DNA of 64,000 nt, taken from the NCBI RefSeq assembly GCF_963855985.1, contig NC_087106.1:4323001-4387000 (forward strand). Reading direction: 5' to 3'. The notes under the pieces were generated by a model that was not told where the DNA came from, made no database searches, and worked only from the letters and a program-made list of their open reading frames with translations. The stretch is from Ostrinia nubilalis (lineage: Eukaryota; Arthropoda; Insecta; Lepidoptera; Crambidae). A program made the position numbers and the translations under genes. Shown here piece by piece: positions 61,556-64,000 of this stretch (position 1 is its first letter; each line of letters begins with the position of its first letter).

Positions 61556-61775
61556 TTGGACACACGCGTCGCTAGCACTATTTACGCTCAACGCAAGGCC
61601 GCCCGTTACTATGGAGAGAGATGCGACGTTGCCGGCCCGACGCTTCCTAAAGGCGGCGGTGTACGTTTGTTGTGCGGCGGCCATTATCACCCGCGAGCCA
61701 CGAGCGAGAGGGCGCGGCGGCGCGGGGCCGCGGCCCGCGCCGCCCCACGGTGGGCTGATATTAGAGCTTCATAGA
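61556..61775. other. GC-rich island of unknown nature
   Basis: About 220 bp of very GC- and CpG-rich sequence (gcgcggcggcgcggggccgc) in AT-rich surroundings. The open frames do not look like protein. It could be a repeat or a regulatory CpG patch. Confidence 0.45.
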
Positions 61776-61812
61776 CTTAGCGTCGCTCAAAAATCAAGTG
61801 CCTAATTTTGAA

Positions 61813-62391
61813 AAAATAAATATGCCAATGTGTTCCTTTACCAAAAAGGAATATTTTATGTTATGTAACGTTTCTTGATAAAGTTATTATTTAATAAGTT
61901 ATTGACAATTTCCTTTTTTTTTGTATGGAGCTCAACATTTATTTTTATTTTATTCGTTATTCTCAAGCTTTCTAAAGAAATTGACTTTTGTATTACGTAA
62001 TGCAACATATAAGCTATGTTATCACCAAGTGTCGCACTTCGGAAATCTTCGGAACAATGTCATTTTGGACTTTAAAATAAAAAAAATAAAAAATTTAAAT
62101 AACTGCCAAATTTTGTAAAAATAACTACGCCAATGTGTTCCTTTGCCAAAAAGAAATATTTTATGTTATGTAACTTTTCTTGATAAAGTTATTATTTAAT
62201 AAGTTATTGACAATAATTACTATTTTTTTGTATGGAGCTGAACATTTATTTTTATTTTATTCGTTATTCTTAATCTTTCTTAAGAAATTGCTTTTTGTAT
62301 TATGTAATGCATCATATAAGCTATATTATCACCAAGGGACGAATCCCAGAAACCCTCGGAACATTGTCATTTTCGACTTTAAAATAAAAAA
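61813..62391. repeat. Diverged tandem duplication, about 300-bp unit
   Basis: 61813-62090 and 62130-62391 share gccaatgtgttcctttrcca, gttattatttaataagttat, and acatttatttttattttatt in the same order with many substitutions; an older duplication. Confidence 0.8.
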
Positions 62392-63574
62392 ACAAACGAA
62401 AAAGAAAACTGCAATGTTATGTACTTTCTTCCGTACTACCCTAACGAGGTAAAGAACTAAGCGCGTTTTTTATAGTGGTGTTCCCAGGAGGCCTAATCCA
62501 CATGATTACTAAGGTTACTATAATATAATATTTGTTTTATGGAAATTAAGCCAGTTTGAAGTTAAGTTTATTGGTTAGACCACAGAATAATAATAAGTAC
62601 TACGTACAGAAGTTTAACTTCGCGAAGGTATTTAAAAAAATGTATGCTCAATGTCATTAACAATATGGTGTAATTTAGCCTGTCTCAAGAGTCAAGCACC
62701 ATTTTGTTGACAAACGTCAGTGATCGGCACTGCGCCGAAGCTATAGGGCTGACTTCGGTAATATGATGTGACGTGAGGTGCCAAACTGCGGAAAATGGCG
62801 GAGGAAATACATGATTTAGCATGAATTATCATGAATAATATTAACTACTTATTTACCTCTCAGTGTCTTGAGGCAACTTAAAAAAGTACATTCTGTGTTT
62901 TTATTATTATTTAGGCAGTTAAATACTGCACAGTATTTCGTACACCATTCTCTTTATTTTCTTCCATCATACACAAGAATACGCGTGCGTAAGTCAATGT
63001 TCGCTCGTATGTGAGGCCTTGTCGAATAGTATCCTGTAGGTGGGCCATCGTGCGTGTTTTGTTTTCGATGTAAACTCGCGGAGATGAACAGGCCTGGTTA
63101 GACTCAAGAGCCACTTTCTGAATCTACAAAAGTAAAGCTTGCTTTCTCAGTATCAGCCTCGTCATCAAATTGATCATTTATAGTGGACTTTTTGGTGGTG
63201 TTGAAAACCTTTCTTGATGGCAATTACGTCTAAATTATTCATTTCTTTTGATATGGCTTTACAAATATCACATCGCTGCTTGTGCAGAGCTGCCATTTAT
63301 CAACGATATTATTTTTCTATCAATCAAGTGAGAATCAGTTATTACGAGATTGTTTTGCTTCCAGAATTACGATCTATTAAATTTTCAATTTCCGCGTCCA
63401 TTAAGTTTTTTTCATTGATAACATTAAAATAGGTCGACAATAATTAAATGCAGCTTATTTTGAATTAAAAAAAAATGGGTCTCCTTCATACATTTGAAAA
63501 AGAAATGAGTCGATAGTAAAAAGTGGAGCTAGAAACCTTATTTTCCCTTATCCATTTTATCTGGAGTAGGGGTT

Positions 63575-63670
63575 GCAATCGAATATTCGAATATTCGAAT
63601 ATTCGAATTTAGATTCCAAATTTAATATTCGAATAGTAAATTAACATGTATTCGAATATTCGAATATTAC
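63575..63670. repeat. TTCGAATA palindromic array
   Basis: Repeated attcgaat/atattcga units on both sides of a short spacer, similar in style to the array at 36160-36590. Confidence 0.7.
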
Positions 63671-63717
63671 AAAAATAAACAGAAAAGATAGAACGAAAAC
63701 AACTTAGTGTTTGCAAA

Positions 63718-63792
63718 TGTGGTCGGAGGCATCTAATACATATCACCAACTAAAAGAACTAGTTATTGATGCTTCCGACTTCATTGGTGAAC
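63718..63792. repeat. Hairpin repeat, copy 2
   Basis: GGTCGGAGGCATCTAATAC ... ATTGATGCTTCCGACTTC, with aatacatatcaccaactaaa inside; same unit as 36655-36727. Confidence 0.6.
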
Positions 63793-64000
63793 ACTTAAGT
63801 TGTCTTGAGAAACCAACGTTCCAAATTACCTGAAAGAGACAACTTTATTGAGCAAAGTCAGCTAACGATGCTGAAGACTACGGACGGTAATGTCAACAAA
63901 AGCCGAGGTTCTGGGTGAGATCGAAAATATTTATGGACAGCTACATACCTCCAAACCTGTTAATAACTCAGCAACAGATGCAAGTGCTAGGTTAACGCGA

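Larger units (their letters stand above)
61313..64000. other. Upstream trp intron, no exon found
   Basis: 2.7 kb searched for the trp pore and S5/S6 exons without success. It holds a GC-rich island, a diverged tandem duplication and TTCGAATA repeats, listed separately. Confidence 0.5.

Noticed and set aside
62911..63114. 67-residue open frame on the - strand, possible trp upstream exon
   Set aside because: No similarity to any TRP segment and no matching splice sites around it.

Overview
The window reads as a lepidopteran (moth or butterfly) nuclear genome segment: AT-rich, with introns that open GTAAGT-like, and full of repeats typical of Lepidoptera (a mag-clade Ty3/gypsy element, Helitrons ending in an 'acgaagtcgcgggc...CTAG' tail, LINE 3' tails, many TA- or TTA-flanked MITEs). 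No species is claimed. 

Two phototransduction channel genes lie tail to tail. On the + strand, trpl (TRP-like) has 23 coding exons from 12007 to 49557. The exons join with perfect phase agreement into 3603 nt (1200 codons plus stop). They encode N-terminal ankyrin repeats, six membrane segments, the pore, the EWKFAR TRP box, the TRPL-type C-terminal blocks and a proline-rich tail ending in TGWL. A candidate promoter (TATA at 8242, photoreceptor RCSI-like motif at 8190, 5'-UTR exon ending at 8308) lies upstream. On the - strand, the 3' part of trp (canonical TRP) has seven exons from 61312 down to 55640. It runs from the TRP box to a C terminus ending in VSGWL; its 5' part is outside the window. 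A tektin-1-like gene without introns (30958-32244, +) sits inside a 10-kb trpl intron. 

Between and inside these genes the DNA is mostly mobile elements. Region by region: 1-3100, a foldback MITE, a 165-bp tandem duplication and a Helitron tail; 3117-7757, an intact mag-type LTR retrotransposon with identical 80-bp LTRs and a 5-bp target duplication; 8190-12033, the putative trpl promoter and first exons; 12537-22990, trpl exons with MITEs and tandem partial exon copies; 23302-30584, a DNA transposon inserted into an inverted copy of itself, further hit by a Helitron, an intact Copia element and a 668-bp insert; 30958-32244, tektin; 32942-33402, a duplicated pore exon; 37775-49557, the rest of trpl with large palindromic elements in its introns; 51798-55248, TTA- and TTAA-flanked elements; 55640-61312, trp; 61313-64000, repeats only. 

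The most unusual points are these: both paralogous channels end in the same GWL tail (a known INAD-PDZ ligand in fly TRP); trpl shows tandem whole or partial duplication of exons at four places, including the pore exon; and the nested transposons preserve their own empty sites in the opposite arm.
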